64,000 nt of DNA from NCBI RefSeq assembly GCF_018499875.1, contig NZ_JAHBAY010000013.1, positions 124,001-188,000 of the forward strand, in the 5' to 3' direction. Shown in pieces: positions 53,101 through 60,707 of this stretch. This DNA comes from Kineosporia corallincola (GTDB lineage Bacteria > Actinomycetota > Actinomycetes > Actinomycetales > Kineosporiaceae). The position numbers and the translations under genes were made by a program. Position 1 is the first letter of the stretch, and each line of letters begins with the position of its first letter. Under the pieces are notes generated by a model. That model was not told the origin of the DNA and did no database searches. It saw nothing but the letters and a program-made list of their open reading frames with translations.

Positions 53101-55659
53101 CTAGGCCAGCAGCCAGGTGTCTTTCGAGCCGCCCCCGCGCGAGCTGTTCACCACCATGCTCCCGGCCGGGGCCACCCGGGTCAGGGCCGTGGGGGCCACC
53201 CGCAGCTCGTCGGTGCCCGAGTTCAGCACGAAGGCCCGCAGGTCCACGTGGTGCGCCGTGAGCTGATCATCGGTGAAGCAGGGCATGGTCGACAGCTGCA
53301 CCATGTCCTGGGCGATCCAGCGGTGCGGTGCGGTCTTCAGCTGCTTGCGGTGCGCCTCGATCTCCTGCTCGGAGGCCAGCGGCCCGATCAGCACACCCTC
53401 ACCGCCGTAGCCGTCCACCGGCTTCAGCACCAGCTGCTCGATCCGGTCCAGCACCTGCGCGGCCTGGTCCGGCAGCCCGCACAGGAACGTCGGAACGCTG
53501 TTCAGCAGCGGCTTCTCGTTCAGGTAGTACTCGATCATCTGCGGCACGAAGGCGTACACGGCCTTGTCGTCGCCCACCCCGTTGCCCGGGGCGTTGGCCA
53601 GCACCACCCGGGCCGCACCGACCGCGGACAGCAGCGAGGGCCCGATCGGCCGGCCGTCCGCGCCCGAGGAGTGCAGCAGCGCTTCCTCGTCGACCCGCAG
53701 GTAGAGCACGTCCACCCGGGTGCGGCCACCCTCCCGCAGCAGGTACACGGTGTCGTTCTCGACCAGCAGGTCGCTGATCACGGCCACCGGCACACCCATC
53801 TCGTTGGCCAGCATGCGGTGCTCGAACCAGGGCGAGCTCTCCGGGCCGTCGCTGAGCAGCACCACCTGCGGGGTGTCGGGGGCACTCGGCAGCGCCGCCG
53901 ACTGCAACGTCTCCAGCAGCATCGACGGCACCACGTCCGGGTCGAGCATGCGCGCCGGGCGCGGCAGGTCGCCCATCACCGCGTCGCTCAGCCGCCGGTT
54001 CTGCACCGAGTAGCCCAGGCCGGAGGGGGCCCGCAGATTGTCTTCCAGGATCAGCCACTCGCCGGTGACCGAGTCCTTCACCAGGTCCATGCCGCTGATG
54101 TGGGCGCGCACCTTCTGCCGGTGCACCAGTGCCCCGGTGCCGCGCAGGCCGGGGGCCGACTCGACCACCCAGGCCGGCACCACGCCGTCTTTCAGCACCG
54201 CGCGCTCGCCGTAGATGTCGTGCAGGAACAGGTCGAGGGCCGCTGCCCGCTGCCGCAGGCCCAGGCTGAGCCTGGACCACTCGTCGGCCTGCACCACGCG
54301 GGGCAGCAGGTCGACCGGGAACAGCCGGGCGCTGGCCCGGCCCGGCACGCCGAAGGTGACGCCGTTGGAGCGCTGCTCCTCGTCGCGCCGCCGCTCCCGC
54401 TGCCGCATACCGGCCGGGCCGAGCTCCTCGAGCACCCGGAACATGCCCTCGTAGGCCGGCGTGGGGCCGTTCTCGGCCAGCGCCTCGTCGCCGGGCTCCC
54501 GGTACAGCGGCAGGGCCAGGGGGTGCCCGGCCTCACCCGGCACGGTCGGCGCGGCCTGGTCCGGGTCGGTGCGGCGCACCAGCATGTCGACCACGTCGGC
54601 GAACCGCTCGCGGCGCTCGTACACGGTGCGCTGCTCGGCCGCGGAACTGCCTCGTACCAGGGCGCGTTCGGCCAGCTCGGTGACCCGGTCCCAGTCGCCG
54701 GCCTCCTCCAGCTGCGGGCGCAGGTCGTCGAGCAGCTGGTGCACGGCCTGCGCGGCCGGCACCGGGCGCGAGGAGCGTGGCAGGTCGAGCAGGTCGCCCT
54801 CCAGGCCGGAGCGGGCCGCCCGCCACAGCGCGCTGCGCAGCAGGGGCGAGGGCCAGCGCCGGGCCGGTTCGCCGGCGGTGATCGCGGCGGCCTCCTGGCG
54901 CACCATCGCCCGGAACAGCCCGGCCAGCAGCACCACCGTGTCCAGGTCGGGACAGGCGTCGGTGAGCCGCAGTTCGAGCGTGGGCAGGTGCGAGGAGGGG
55001 CGCACATCGAAGTAGATCATCCCGGCGTCGCTGATCGTGCCGGAGTCGACCAGGTCGGCGATCAGCTGGTCGTGCTCGGCTGCGGAGTTCACCTCGCCGC
55101 TCAGGCCGGCGGTGGGCCAGCGCGACCAGAGCAGCGACCGGTTGCTCGCGTAGCCCGAGTCCTCGCCCATCCAGAACGGGGAGGACGCCGAAAGAGCCAG
55201 CAGCACGGGAAGTCTCGGGGTGACCCGCTGCGCGATGCGGACGGCCAGGTCACGGTCGGAGACCTGCACGTGCACCTGCGCGCCACAGATCAGCTGCTCG
55301 CGCACCAGCGTCTGGTACTCGTCGAGCATGTGCTCGTAGCGCCGGTTCGGCGTCACCGACAGCTGGAGCGGGTCGACCAGCGGCACGGTGCCCGCGGCCA
55401 CCACGCCCAGCCCCATCGGGGTGGCCACCTCGACCAGCCGCCGGCGGGTGTTCACCAGGGCCTGGCGCAGGTCGTCCAGGGTGTTGCAGACCGGGGTGTT
55501 GCTCTCGACCACGCTGCGCTGGAGCTCGTCGGAGTAGGTGTCGTCGGGCAGGTGCTCCAGCAGCTTGGGGGCCTGGGCCACCAGCTCGCGGGACAGCAGG
55601 TCCACGACGTGGAACTCTTCTTCGACTCCGAGGCTGGTCAGTTCGCCGGGACCGGTCAC
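53101..55659 (-). CDS. Carboxylate-amine ligase (YbdK/GCS2) fused to circularly permuted type 2 ATP-grasp ligase
   Basis: An 852-residue fusion. Residues 1 to about 365 are a glutamate-cysteine-ligase-2-like YbdK domain (SLGVEEEFHVVDL, GAQVHVQVSDRDLAVRIAQR, PTLELRLTDACPDLDTVV). From about 390 the chain is a circularly permuted ATP-grasp: GRASARLFPVDLLPRVVQ, GLRQRAAALDLFLHDIYGE, VKDSVTGEWLILEDNLRAPSG, VLKPVDGYGGEGVLIGP, ending SRGGGSKDTWLL. Both halves activate a carboxylate with ATP and join it to an amine, so one protein could make two successive peptide or amide bonds. The usual partners of this ATP-grasp (alpha-E and transglutaminase-like genes) are absent. The GTG at 55659 has GAGGTGG upstream; longer frames add Arg-rich nonsense. 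First gene of the operon. Confidence 0.9.
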   Translation of the reverse strand: MTGPGELTSLGVEEEFHVVDLLSRELVAQAPKLLEHLPDDTYSDELQRSVVESNTPVCNTLDDLRQALVNTRRRLVEVATPMGLGVVAAGTVPLVDPLQLSVTPNRRYEHMLDEYQTLVREQLICGAQVHVQVSDRDLAVRIAQRVTPRLPVLLALSASSPFWMGEDSGYASNRSLLWSRWPTAGLSGEVNSAAEHDQLIADLVDSGTISDAGMIYFDVRPSSHLPTLELRLTDACPDLDTVVLLAGLFRAMVRQEAAAITAGEPARRWPSPLLRSALWRAARSGLEGDLLDLPRSSRPVPAAQAVHQLLDDLRPQLEEAGDWDRVTELAERALVRGSSAAEQRTVYERRERFADVVDMLVRRTDPDQAAPTVPGEAGHPLALPLYREPGDEALAENGPTPAYEGMFRVLEELGPAGMRQRERRRDEEQRSNGVTFGVPGRASARLFPVDLLPRVVQADEWSRLSLGLRQRAAALDLFLHDIYGERAVLKDGVVPAWVVESAPGLRGTGALVHRQKVRAHISGMDLVKDSVTGEWLILEDNLRAPSGLGYSVQNRRLSDAVMGDLPRPARMLDPDVVPSMLLETLQSAALPSAPDTPQVVLLSDGPESSPWFEHRMLANEMGVPVAVISDLLVENDTVYLLREGGRTRVDVLYLRVDEEALLHSSGADGRPIGPSLLSAVGAARVVLANAPGNGVGDDKAVYAFVPQMIEYYLNEKPLLNSVPTFLCGLPDQAAQVLDRIEQLVLKPVDGYGGEGVLIGPLASEQEIEAHRKQLKTAPHRWIAQDMVQLSTMPCFTDDQLTAHHVDLRAFVLNSGTDELRVAPTALTRVAPAGSMVVNSSRGGGSKDTWLLA

Positions 55660-55817
55660 GTCTGGTCGCCACCTCGCACATCGGGCTGCACCACCGTGAC
55701 GGACGACGCGGCGGTGGGCGAACGGGCGCGCTGTTTGCGTCCGGCTCACCGTCAATCGACCTTAAGGCCGATGCGTGACCTGCACATTTCGACAGGGTTG
55801 CGGCGTGCTGTGCGGGC

Positions 55818-55870
55818 AAAATGGTGGACGACGAGGAGCTCGGTCAAAGCTCCCCGTCGTCCACAATTTT
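55818..55870. terminator. Bidirectional hairpin terminator
   Basis: The stem GTGGACGACGAGGAGCT (55824-55840) pairs with 55848-55864, with one mismatch and a 7-base loop, and is flanked by AAAAT and AATTTT. It ends the upstream minus-strand gene (stop at 55876) and lies about 160 bases before the ligase-operon start. Confidence 0.88.
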
Positions 55871-55875
55871 CGGTT

Positions 55876-57099
55876 CTATCCGGCGGTGTGCTCCCGGTGG
55901 CCGGTCGGCCGGCCCTGGTCGTCGCGGCCGCTGCTGGCCCGCAGGATCGCCTCCGGGGTGATCTCCTCGTCCGGCGCGAGCCGGGGCAGCGGCAGGATCG
56001 GGTCCTCGTGGTCGAGGTGGTCGATGGTCTTGAGCCGGGCCAGGTTCTCCCGGGCCAGGTCGCTGTGCCGCTGCTCGACGGCCCGGTCGGGGCGCACCAC
56101 CAGGGTGGACTCGCGCATCGCCTCGGGCGGCGAGTCGTCGCCCGGCAGGCGCAGCCCGAGATACGACGAGCGACGCTGGTCGTAACCGTCGGCGAGGGCG
56201 AAACCCTGGTACTGCCAGTCCAGTTCGTCGGCGATCGCGGAGACCAGGGCGGCCTCCAGCACCGAGCGGTCGCGCAGCCGGGGCAGGTGCGGCAGCGAGG
56301 TGTACAGCTCCCAGAGCTCGCCCAGGCTGACGTGCCCGGCCCGCCAGGCGCTGGTCAGCGGGCCGTCCAGGTCGCGGCGGATCGCGTGGTCGTCGCTCGC
56401 GGTGACCAGCTCGCCCTCCGCCCGCAGGGTGAGGGCGGCGCGCTCGGCCAGGTTGGTCCCGACGCCCTCGGCGGTGAGTACCCGCAGTCGCTGAGGCCCG
56501 TTCTCGGTGTCCTGCACCGGCACCAGCAGCCAGAAGTAGGTGTCGGGCAGCAGGTGGGCGATGTCCTGCTCGGCCGCGTCCCGCCAGGTCGCGGCCTCGG
56601 CCGCCGCCTCTTCGGGCAGGCCCAGGGCGTGGGCCATCGTGCCGACGTGCGACCAGGCCAGGAACTCCCGCACGCTCGACTCGAGCATCGGGTAGTGGTG
56701 GGCGTCCGGGGCCAGAGCGATCACCGCGTTGCGGTGCAGGCGGGGCCGGCGGCCGGCCGAGGAGGCGAGGCGCAGGGTGAACTCGGCGGCGGGCGAGGTG
56801 GCGACCGGATCGGCCAGCGAACCGTGCACGTCGGCCGGGTCGTGCAGGTGGCGCGGGTGCAGCACGGCCAGCTGTACCTCTGCCTCGTCGGGCAGGCCGC
56901 CGGTGGACTCGACCACGTGCACCGAGCCGAACCCGTCCTCGCCGGAACCGCCGGTGACGCCGGGCTGCTCCAGTCGCCGCACGATCTCCGCCTGGATCCG
57001 GTCGGCGCCCAGATGGTCGGCGAACTCGTGTGCGGCGCGGTCCATCTCGGCCATCGGGTCGTGCCGGGCCTTGCGCGCGAGGTGGGGCATGGGGGACAT
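55876..57099 (-). CDS. Protein of unknown function, 407 residues
   Basis: I do not recognise a family. It is soluble, acidic, with no signal or membrane helix. Features: HLARKARHDPMAEMDRAAHEFADHLGADRIQ at the start, VHVVESTGGLPDEAEVQLAVLHPRHLHDPADVHG, FLAWSHVGTMAHALGLPEEAAAEAATW in the middle, then ELWELYTSLPHLPRLRDRSVLEAALVSAIADELDWQYQGFALADGYD, and a Pro/Asp-rich end. AAGGAGCG lies about 5 bases before the ATG at 57099; an ATG three codons later is possible. Same strand as, but separated by a terminator from, the ligase operon; divergent from a PASTA lipoprotein. Confidence 0.65.
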   Translation of the reverse strand: MSPMPHLARKARHDPMAEMDRAAHEFADHLGADRIQAEIVRRLEQPGVTGGSGEDGFGSVHVVESTGGLPDEAEVQLAVLHPRHLHDPADVHGSLADPVATSPAAEFTLRLASSAGRRPRLHRNAVIALAPDAHHYPMLESSVREFLAWSHVGTMAHALGLPEEAAAEAATWRDAAEQDIAHLLPDTYFWLLVPVQDTENGPQRLRVLTAEGVGTNLAERAALTLRAEGELVTASDDHAIRRDLDGPLTSAWRAGHVSLGELWELYTSLPHLPRLRDRSVLEAALVSAIADELDWQYQGFALADGYDQRRSSYLGLRLPGDDSPPEAMRESTLVVRPDRAVEQRHSDLARENLARLKTIDHLDHEDPILPLPRLAPDEEITPEAILRASSGRDDQGRPTGHREHTAG

Positions 57100-57256
57100 C
57101 GGACGCTCCTTCTCTGCCGCCGGTGCCCATGATCTCGGCACGGCGAGCCATCGGCTTGAGCGGCCGGGAGGGCGAGTCGTTGTCCGGTTCGTCATGGTTT
57201 CCCCGGACCGGGGGATGACGTACCGTCGCTGGAGAGGCATGGAAGGGGGACTTCGC

Positions 57257-57760
57257 ATGAAGGCGATCGCGGTGGCGGTGCTCGGTCTCTTGCTGCTGGC
57301 CGGGTGCGCGAGCGGGGCGCAGGTCGGGTCCATCGACTCCGGGGAGAACCCGGCCGCCGAACCGGCCGCCGTGTCCACCCGCAGCCAGGCCGACATCGAC
57401 GAGAAGCGGGCGCAGGAGCGTGAGGACGACCCGCGCACCGCCGAGGAGGAGCGCCGCGACGAGGCCCGCGAGGCCGCCGAGCAGGTCAAGAAGATCGCCG
57501 GAGACATCCGCAAGGGCATCACCGAGGCGCACTTCACCATGCCCGACGTGGTCGGCGGCAACCTCCAGCAGGCGCAGGACGAGCTCCAGTCGCGCGGCAG
57601 CTACCTGCTCGACCAGGTCGACGCCACCAGCCAGCACCGTTTCCAGCTGCTCGACTCGGACTGGAAGGTCTGCCACCAGTCACCCGCGGCGGGCACCCGC
57701 ACGCTCAAGACCAGCCTGGTACGGCTGGAGGCGGTCAAGCTCGACGAGAACTGCCCGTAG
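57257..57760 (+). CDS. Lipoprotein with a single PASTA-like domain
   Basis: A 167-residue exported protein. MKAIAVAVLGLLLLAGCAS gives lipobox LAGC (Cys17). A charged Glu/Asp/Arg helical linker (about residues 45-90, EKRAQEREDDPRTAEEERRDEAREAAEQ) may form a coiled coil. The C-terminal FTMPDVVGGNLQQAQDELQSRGSYLLDQVDAT, WKVCHQSPAAGTRT is a PASTA fold as used to bind peptidoglycan. GGAAGGGGG lies before the ATG. It converges on the next gene with two bases between stops. Confidence 0.85.
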   Translation: MKAIAVAVLGLLLLAGCASGAQVGSIDSGENPAAEPAAVSTRSQADIDEKRAQEREDDPRTAEEERRDEAREAAEQVKKIAGDIRKGITEAHFTMPDVVGGNLQQAQDELQSRGSYLLDQVDATSQHRFQLLDSDWKVCHQSPAAGTRTLKTSLVRLEAVKLDENCP

Positions 57761-57762
57761 GG

Positions 57763-58704
57763 TCAGCACTCCTCGTAGTGGTAGTCGTCCGCGGTCTTCG
57801 GCAGGATCGTCGGGTCGCGGTAGATCACCGAGATCCGATCGCCGCGGGCGTCGCAGGCCGTGTTCCAGTTGGCCGAGCCGTTGTCGGTGTACTCGATCTC
57901 GAACCAGCGGTCGCCGTAAGCCTGGTCGTAGAGCCCGCATTCGTCGTACACCTGGCACGACTCCACCACCGCGAAGTCGAAGCCGATCGCCTTGCGGGTT
58001 GCGCGGCTCAGCTCACCGGCGTTCTTCTGGGCGATCGCCAGGCCCTTCGAGTGTGCCCGGCCGGCCAGCAGTTTCGCCAGCGCCAGGTTGTCGGCCCGGC
58101 GCAGTTCGGCCGGGAAACGGGTCCAGGTGTCCAGGTTGTCGGGGTCCACGGCCTGATAGCCCCTGGCCGCACAGTCGTCGATCCAGGCGTACTCGATCCG
58201 GGCGATCGCGGCCCGCTTGTTCTTCGTCGAGGTGTCGAGGATGTACTCGCCCGGCCAGTTCGCGTCTTCGAGCGGCTTGCCGTCGGCGTCTTTCAGCAGC
58301 AGGGCGCGCCGCGCCCGGGTGGCGGTCCAGAACGACTTCTCGTAGTCCTGGGTCTGGAAACCGTTGATGTAGCAGATTGAGTAGACGCCCTTGACCGGGT
58401 CCTCGGAGCGGTCCCGGTCGATGGTCCGGACCCCGGCGCCGGGCCGGTACCCGCCGGCCAGCTGGATGTCGACCTTCCCGTTCAGCGGCGGCAGGGTGTA
58501 GCCCTTGCCGCTGACCTCAATGGTGGACGACGGGGAGCTCGTGACCGGTCCGGCATCCGCCGAGGGCTGGGTGCCGGCCTGGTTGGCGGCCTGCGCGCTG
58601 GTGTCGGCCTGGGCTCCGGCCTGTGAGGTGCCGCCCGTGGCGCCGACGATGCCGCCGGCGAGCACGAGGGCGGCGCCGGCACCGACTGCGGTGAGACGAA
58701 CCAC
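57763..58704 (-). CDS. Secreted GH114-like (endo-alpha-1,4-polygalactosaminidase family) protein
   Basis: A 313-residue exported protein. The N-terminal [25 protein letters not shown] is a signal peptide or anchor, then an Ala/Gln/Thr/Ser linker. The catalytic-like region [66 protein letters not shown] and [14 protein letters not shown] matches the GH114/TM1410 family, which cleaves galactosamine-rich polymers or related glycans. The frame stays open upstream through the 9-bp repeat as Arg-Gln-Ala repeats, but the GTG at 58704 with GAGG upstream gives a sensible signal. Confidence 0.82.
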   Translation of the reverse strand: MVRLTAVGAGAALVLAGGIVGATGGTSQAGAQADTSAQAANQAGTQPSADAGPVTSSPSSTIEVSGKGYTLPPLNGKVDIQLAGGYRPGAGVRTIDRDRSEDPVKGVYSICYINGFQTQDYEKSFWTATRARRALLLKDADGKPLEDANWPGEYILDTSTKNKRAAIARIEYAWIDDCAARGYQAVDPDNLDTWTRFPAELRRADNLALAKLLAGRAHSKGLAIAQKNAGELSRATRKAIGFDFAVVESCQVYDECGLYDQAYGDRWFEIEYTDNGSANWNTACDARGDRISVIYRDPTILPKTADDYHYEEC

Positions 58705-58756
58705 GGGCGAGACCTCATCCTGACGAAGTCGGCGAACCTGGGGGACCCGGCGGGCC

Positions 58757-58920
58757 TGGCGGGCTTGACGGGCTTGACGGGCTTGGCGGGCTTGGCGGGC
58801 TTGGCGGGCTTGACGGGCTTGACGGGCTTGACGGGCTTGACGGGCTTGACGGGCTTGACGGGCTTGGCGGGCTTGACGGGCTTGACGGGCTTGACGGGCT
58901 TGACGGGCCCGGAGGGCTTG
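58757..58920. repeat. 9-bp tandem repeat, 16 good units
   Basis: The unit is CGGGCTTGR (R alternates between A and G) in 16 unbroken copies with degenerate copies on each side. It lies 50-215 bases upstream of the GH114-like start on the minus strand. Near-perfect units imply recent expansion. Confidence 0.92.
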
Positions 58921-59030
58921 ACAGGCCCGGCGGACCTGACGGCGGGCCGGATCGAGCTGCCGGTCGCCGGGACGAAGATCAAGTGAAGCCGGGACGGGGC
59001 GGTTCACCCGGGCGTACCCCTGCGGGCCAT

Positions 59031-59200
59031 GCCCTTCGCCGGGTCGTGTCCTTCGTGGAGCCTTGCCGCCCGCGGGGTTGTGCTGCGCGCGGGGTTGTGC
59101 CGCTCGCGGAGCCATGCCGCTCGCGGAGCCATGCCGCTCGCGGAGCCATGCCGCCCGCGGGGTTGTGTCGCTCGCGGGGTTGTGCCGCTCGCGGAGCGGG
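59031..59200. repeat. 17-bp tandem repeat, ten units
   Basis: Ten exact-length units starting at 59031 and every 17 bases to 59184. Units 5-7 are identical (GCCGCTCGCGGAGCCAT); others alternate GAGCCAT with GGGTTGT ends. Each unit has a small GCTC/GAGC dyad. The array ends one base before the stop codon of the secreted-protein gene at 59202. Confidence 0.9.
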
Positions 59201-59201
59201 A

Positions 59202-59852
59202 TCAGCGGGTGACGGTGCCCGAGGTCTTCGCGCCGGTGGTGGAGCTGCCTGCCCAGACTGCCTTCCAGCGGTGCTTCCCCAGCGCCACCGTGGACGAGAA
59301 GGTGCCCTTCGACGAGGTTTTCACCGTCTTCGCGGTTACCCACTCACCCTTGCCGTTGAGGTACCTGATGCTCACGGACTGGCCGGCCATCGTCTGCCAC
59401 TGCTTCGAGCCGGTGCCGAAGTTCACCCGGCTCAGGGTGCCCGAGACCTTCCGGTTCTTGCCCGACTTCTTCACCGAAAGACTGAGCGAGGAAGCTCGTT
59501 TCAGGGTGAAGGAGGAGGAGCAGCTGTCGACCGTGTCACCGTTCTGCCGCTTCACCTTGACCGCGAAAGCACCGGCGTCGCGGTTGGCGAAGCGTTGGGG
59601 GCTGAAGGTGGCCACGGTGTCCGACCCGTCGGCGACGTCGTACACGTACAGGTTGATGTCGCTGATCTGGAGCGTCCAGTACTTCGCCGACGGCACGTCG
59701 AAGTCGACGTTCTTGGAGCGGGTGCCCAGGGTGACGCTGCCCGGCGAGACCCGGCACGTCGCCGCCTGGGCCGGGGTGGCGTTCAGCACCAGCGTCAGCG
59801 GCACCGCGAAGGCGGCGAGACGGGCCGTGGTGCCACGGAAGGTGATCGTCAT
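59202..59852 (-). CDS. Secreted beta-rich protein, paralogue A
   Basis: A 216-residue exported protein. MTITFRGTTARLAAFAVPLTLVLNATPAQAA is a signal peptide with a likely AQA cut. The mature part has two Cys (ATCRVSP and DSCSSSF) that could pair, then LKRASSLSLSVKKSG, GTLSRVNFGTGSKQWQTMAGQSVSIRYLNGKGEW and HRWKAVWAG. It looks like two beta-sandwich (Ig-like) units. It aligns with its upstream neighbour over the C-terminal half. No known family. The ribosome site is weak. Confidence 0.78.
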   Translation of the reverse strand: MTITFRGTTARLAAFAVPLTLVLNATPAQAATCRVSPGSVTLGTRSKNVDFDVPSAKYWTLQISDINLYVYDVADGSDTVATFSPQRFANRDAGAFAVKVKRQNGDTVDSCSSSFTLKRASSLSLSVKKSGKNRKVSGTLSRVNFGTGSKQWQTMAGQSVSIRYLNGKGEWVTAKTVKTSSKGTFSSTVALGKHRWKAVWAGSSTTGAKTSGTVTR

Positions 59853-59871
59853 ACCGGATATGACGGACGAA

Positions 59872-59905
59872 GGACGCCGCACGGTTCACGGCCCGTGCGA
59901 CGTCC
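59872..59905 (-). terminator. Hairpin between secreted paralogues
   Basis: A 13-bp stem (GGACGCCGCACGG with 59893-59905, one G-T pair) in the 67 bases between the paralogues. On the minus strand it follows the upstream gene's TGA-TTTTCAA, the same layout as after the lipoprotein at 10638. It may end or attenuate transcription before paralogue A. Confidence 0.6.
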
Positions 59906-59919
59906 ACTGTTGTTGAAAA

Positions 59920-60582
59920 TCAGCCGGTGATCGTGATGTACGGGGTGACGCCGGAGGAGTTGTCACCCTGGAAGTACAGGCGCCACTTGCGCTTGCCGAT
60001 CTGCTTGGTGAACTTGAACGAGCCGTCCTTGGCCGCGTCCACCGTGCCGGCGTCCTGCCACTGACCGCGGGCGTTCACGAAGGAGACCCGGATGGTGTCG
60101 CCGGCGTAGGCGTTCCAGCGCTTCTTCGGGCTCTTGCCCCAGTTGACGCGCTCCAGCTTGCCGGTGATCTTGCGGCCGTACTTGATCTTCGTGACCTTCA
60201 CGCCGGTCAGCCGGGTGGCGCGCTTCAGCCGCCAGGTGGCGTTGCAGGTGTCTTCCACGCCGTCACTGCGGCGGGTGCGCTCGACGGTGCCGACCTGGGC
60301 GCGGGCGTCGGAGTTCTTCAGCTTCTTCGGGTCCACCTTGACCGTGCTGTCGTCGCTGTCGACCGACAGGCCGATCCCCGGCAGTTCGTACGACCAGGTG
60401 GTGGCCGAGGGCACGGCGAAGTCGAGGGTCTTCGCCGTGGACGCGAACGTTGTTCCGCGGGGCCTCAGGTCGCAGTTCGGAACGGTCTGCGCCGAGGCGG
60501 AGGAGGCCGGGCCGAGAAGGGCCACGGGGGCGAGCAGAGCGGCGGCCGCGATGCCGACCGCGGTATTGCGCAGCGAGATCAT
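59920..60582 (-). CDS. Secreted beta-rich protein, paralogue B
   Basis: A 220-residue exported protein with signal MISLRNTAVGIAAAALLAPVALLGPASSASA. Two Cys (PNCDLRP, DTCNATW) and the shared C-terminal pattern LKRATRLTGVKVTK, GKLERVNWGKSPKKRWNAYAGDTIRVSFVNARGQWQDAGTV, GKRKWRLYFQG align with paralogue A, so the two are a tandem duplicate. Highly basic. The binding target is unknown; cell-wall or glycan binding is a guess. Confidence 0.78.
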   Translation of the reverse strand: MISLRNTAVGIAAAALLAPVALLGPASSASAQTVPNCDLRPRGTTFASTAKTLDFAVPSATTWSYELPGIGLSVDSDDSTVKVDPKKLKNSDARAQVGTVERTRRSDGVEDTCNATWRLKRATRLTGVKVTKIKYGRKITGKLERVNWGKSPKKRWNAYAGDTIRVSFVNARGQWQDAGTVDAAKDGSFKFTKQIGKRKWRLYFQGDNSSGVTPYITITG

Positions 60583-60645
60583 GGCGCCGAGGGTAGAAGC
60601 CGGACAACCCGGACCGCAGGCGTTTCGGTAATCGTTCAGAACAAA

Positions 60646-60686
60646 TTTCGCGGCCGGCCCGGGATCTGTCCGGACCGGCCGCGAAA
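60646..60686. terminator. Hairpin after glpD
   Basis: A perfect 12-bp stem TTTCGCGGCCGG with its complement, A/T-flanked on both ends, 22 bases past the glpD stop. Confidence 0.82.
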
Positions 60687-60707
60687 CGTTGCTGCTCAGG
60701 CCTGGAT

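Larger units (their letters stand above)
58705..59201. other. Intergenic region with two adjacent minisatellites
   Basis: This 497-base stretch holds a 9-bp array and a 17-bp array (listed separately) with about 120 bases between them. No gene is supported. Because the 9-bp unit is three codons, frames read open through it as simple repeats. Confidence 0.7.

Noticed and set aside
53248-57132. A 1294-codon open frame on the plus strand
   Set aside because: It is antisense to the ligase fusion and the 407-residue gene. Its translation is low-complexity His/Gln/Arg/Gly text typical of antisense frames in very GC-rich DNA.
58765-58986. A Gly-Leu-Thr repeat frame in the 9-bp array
   Set aside because: All frames are open through a 9-bp repeat; there is no start context or flanking protein sequence.
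58740-59200. CRISPR array
   Set aside because: Units are directly abutting with no unique spacers, and no cas genes are present. The same holds for the 42-bp array.
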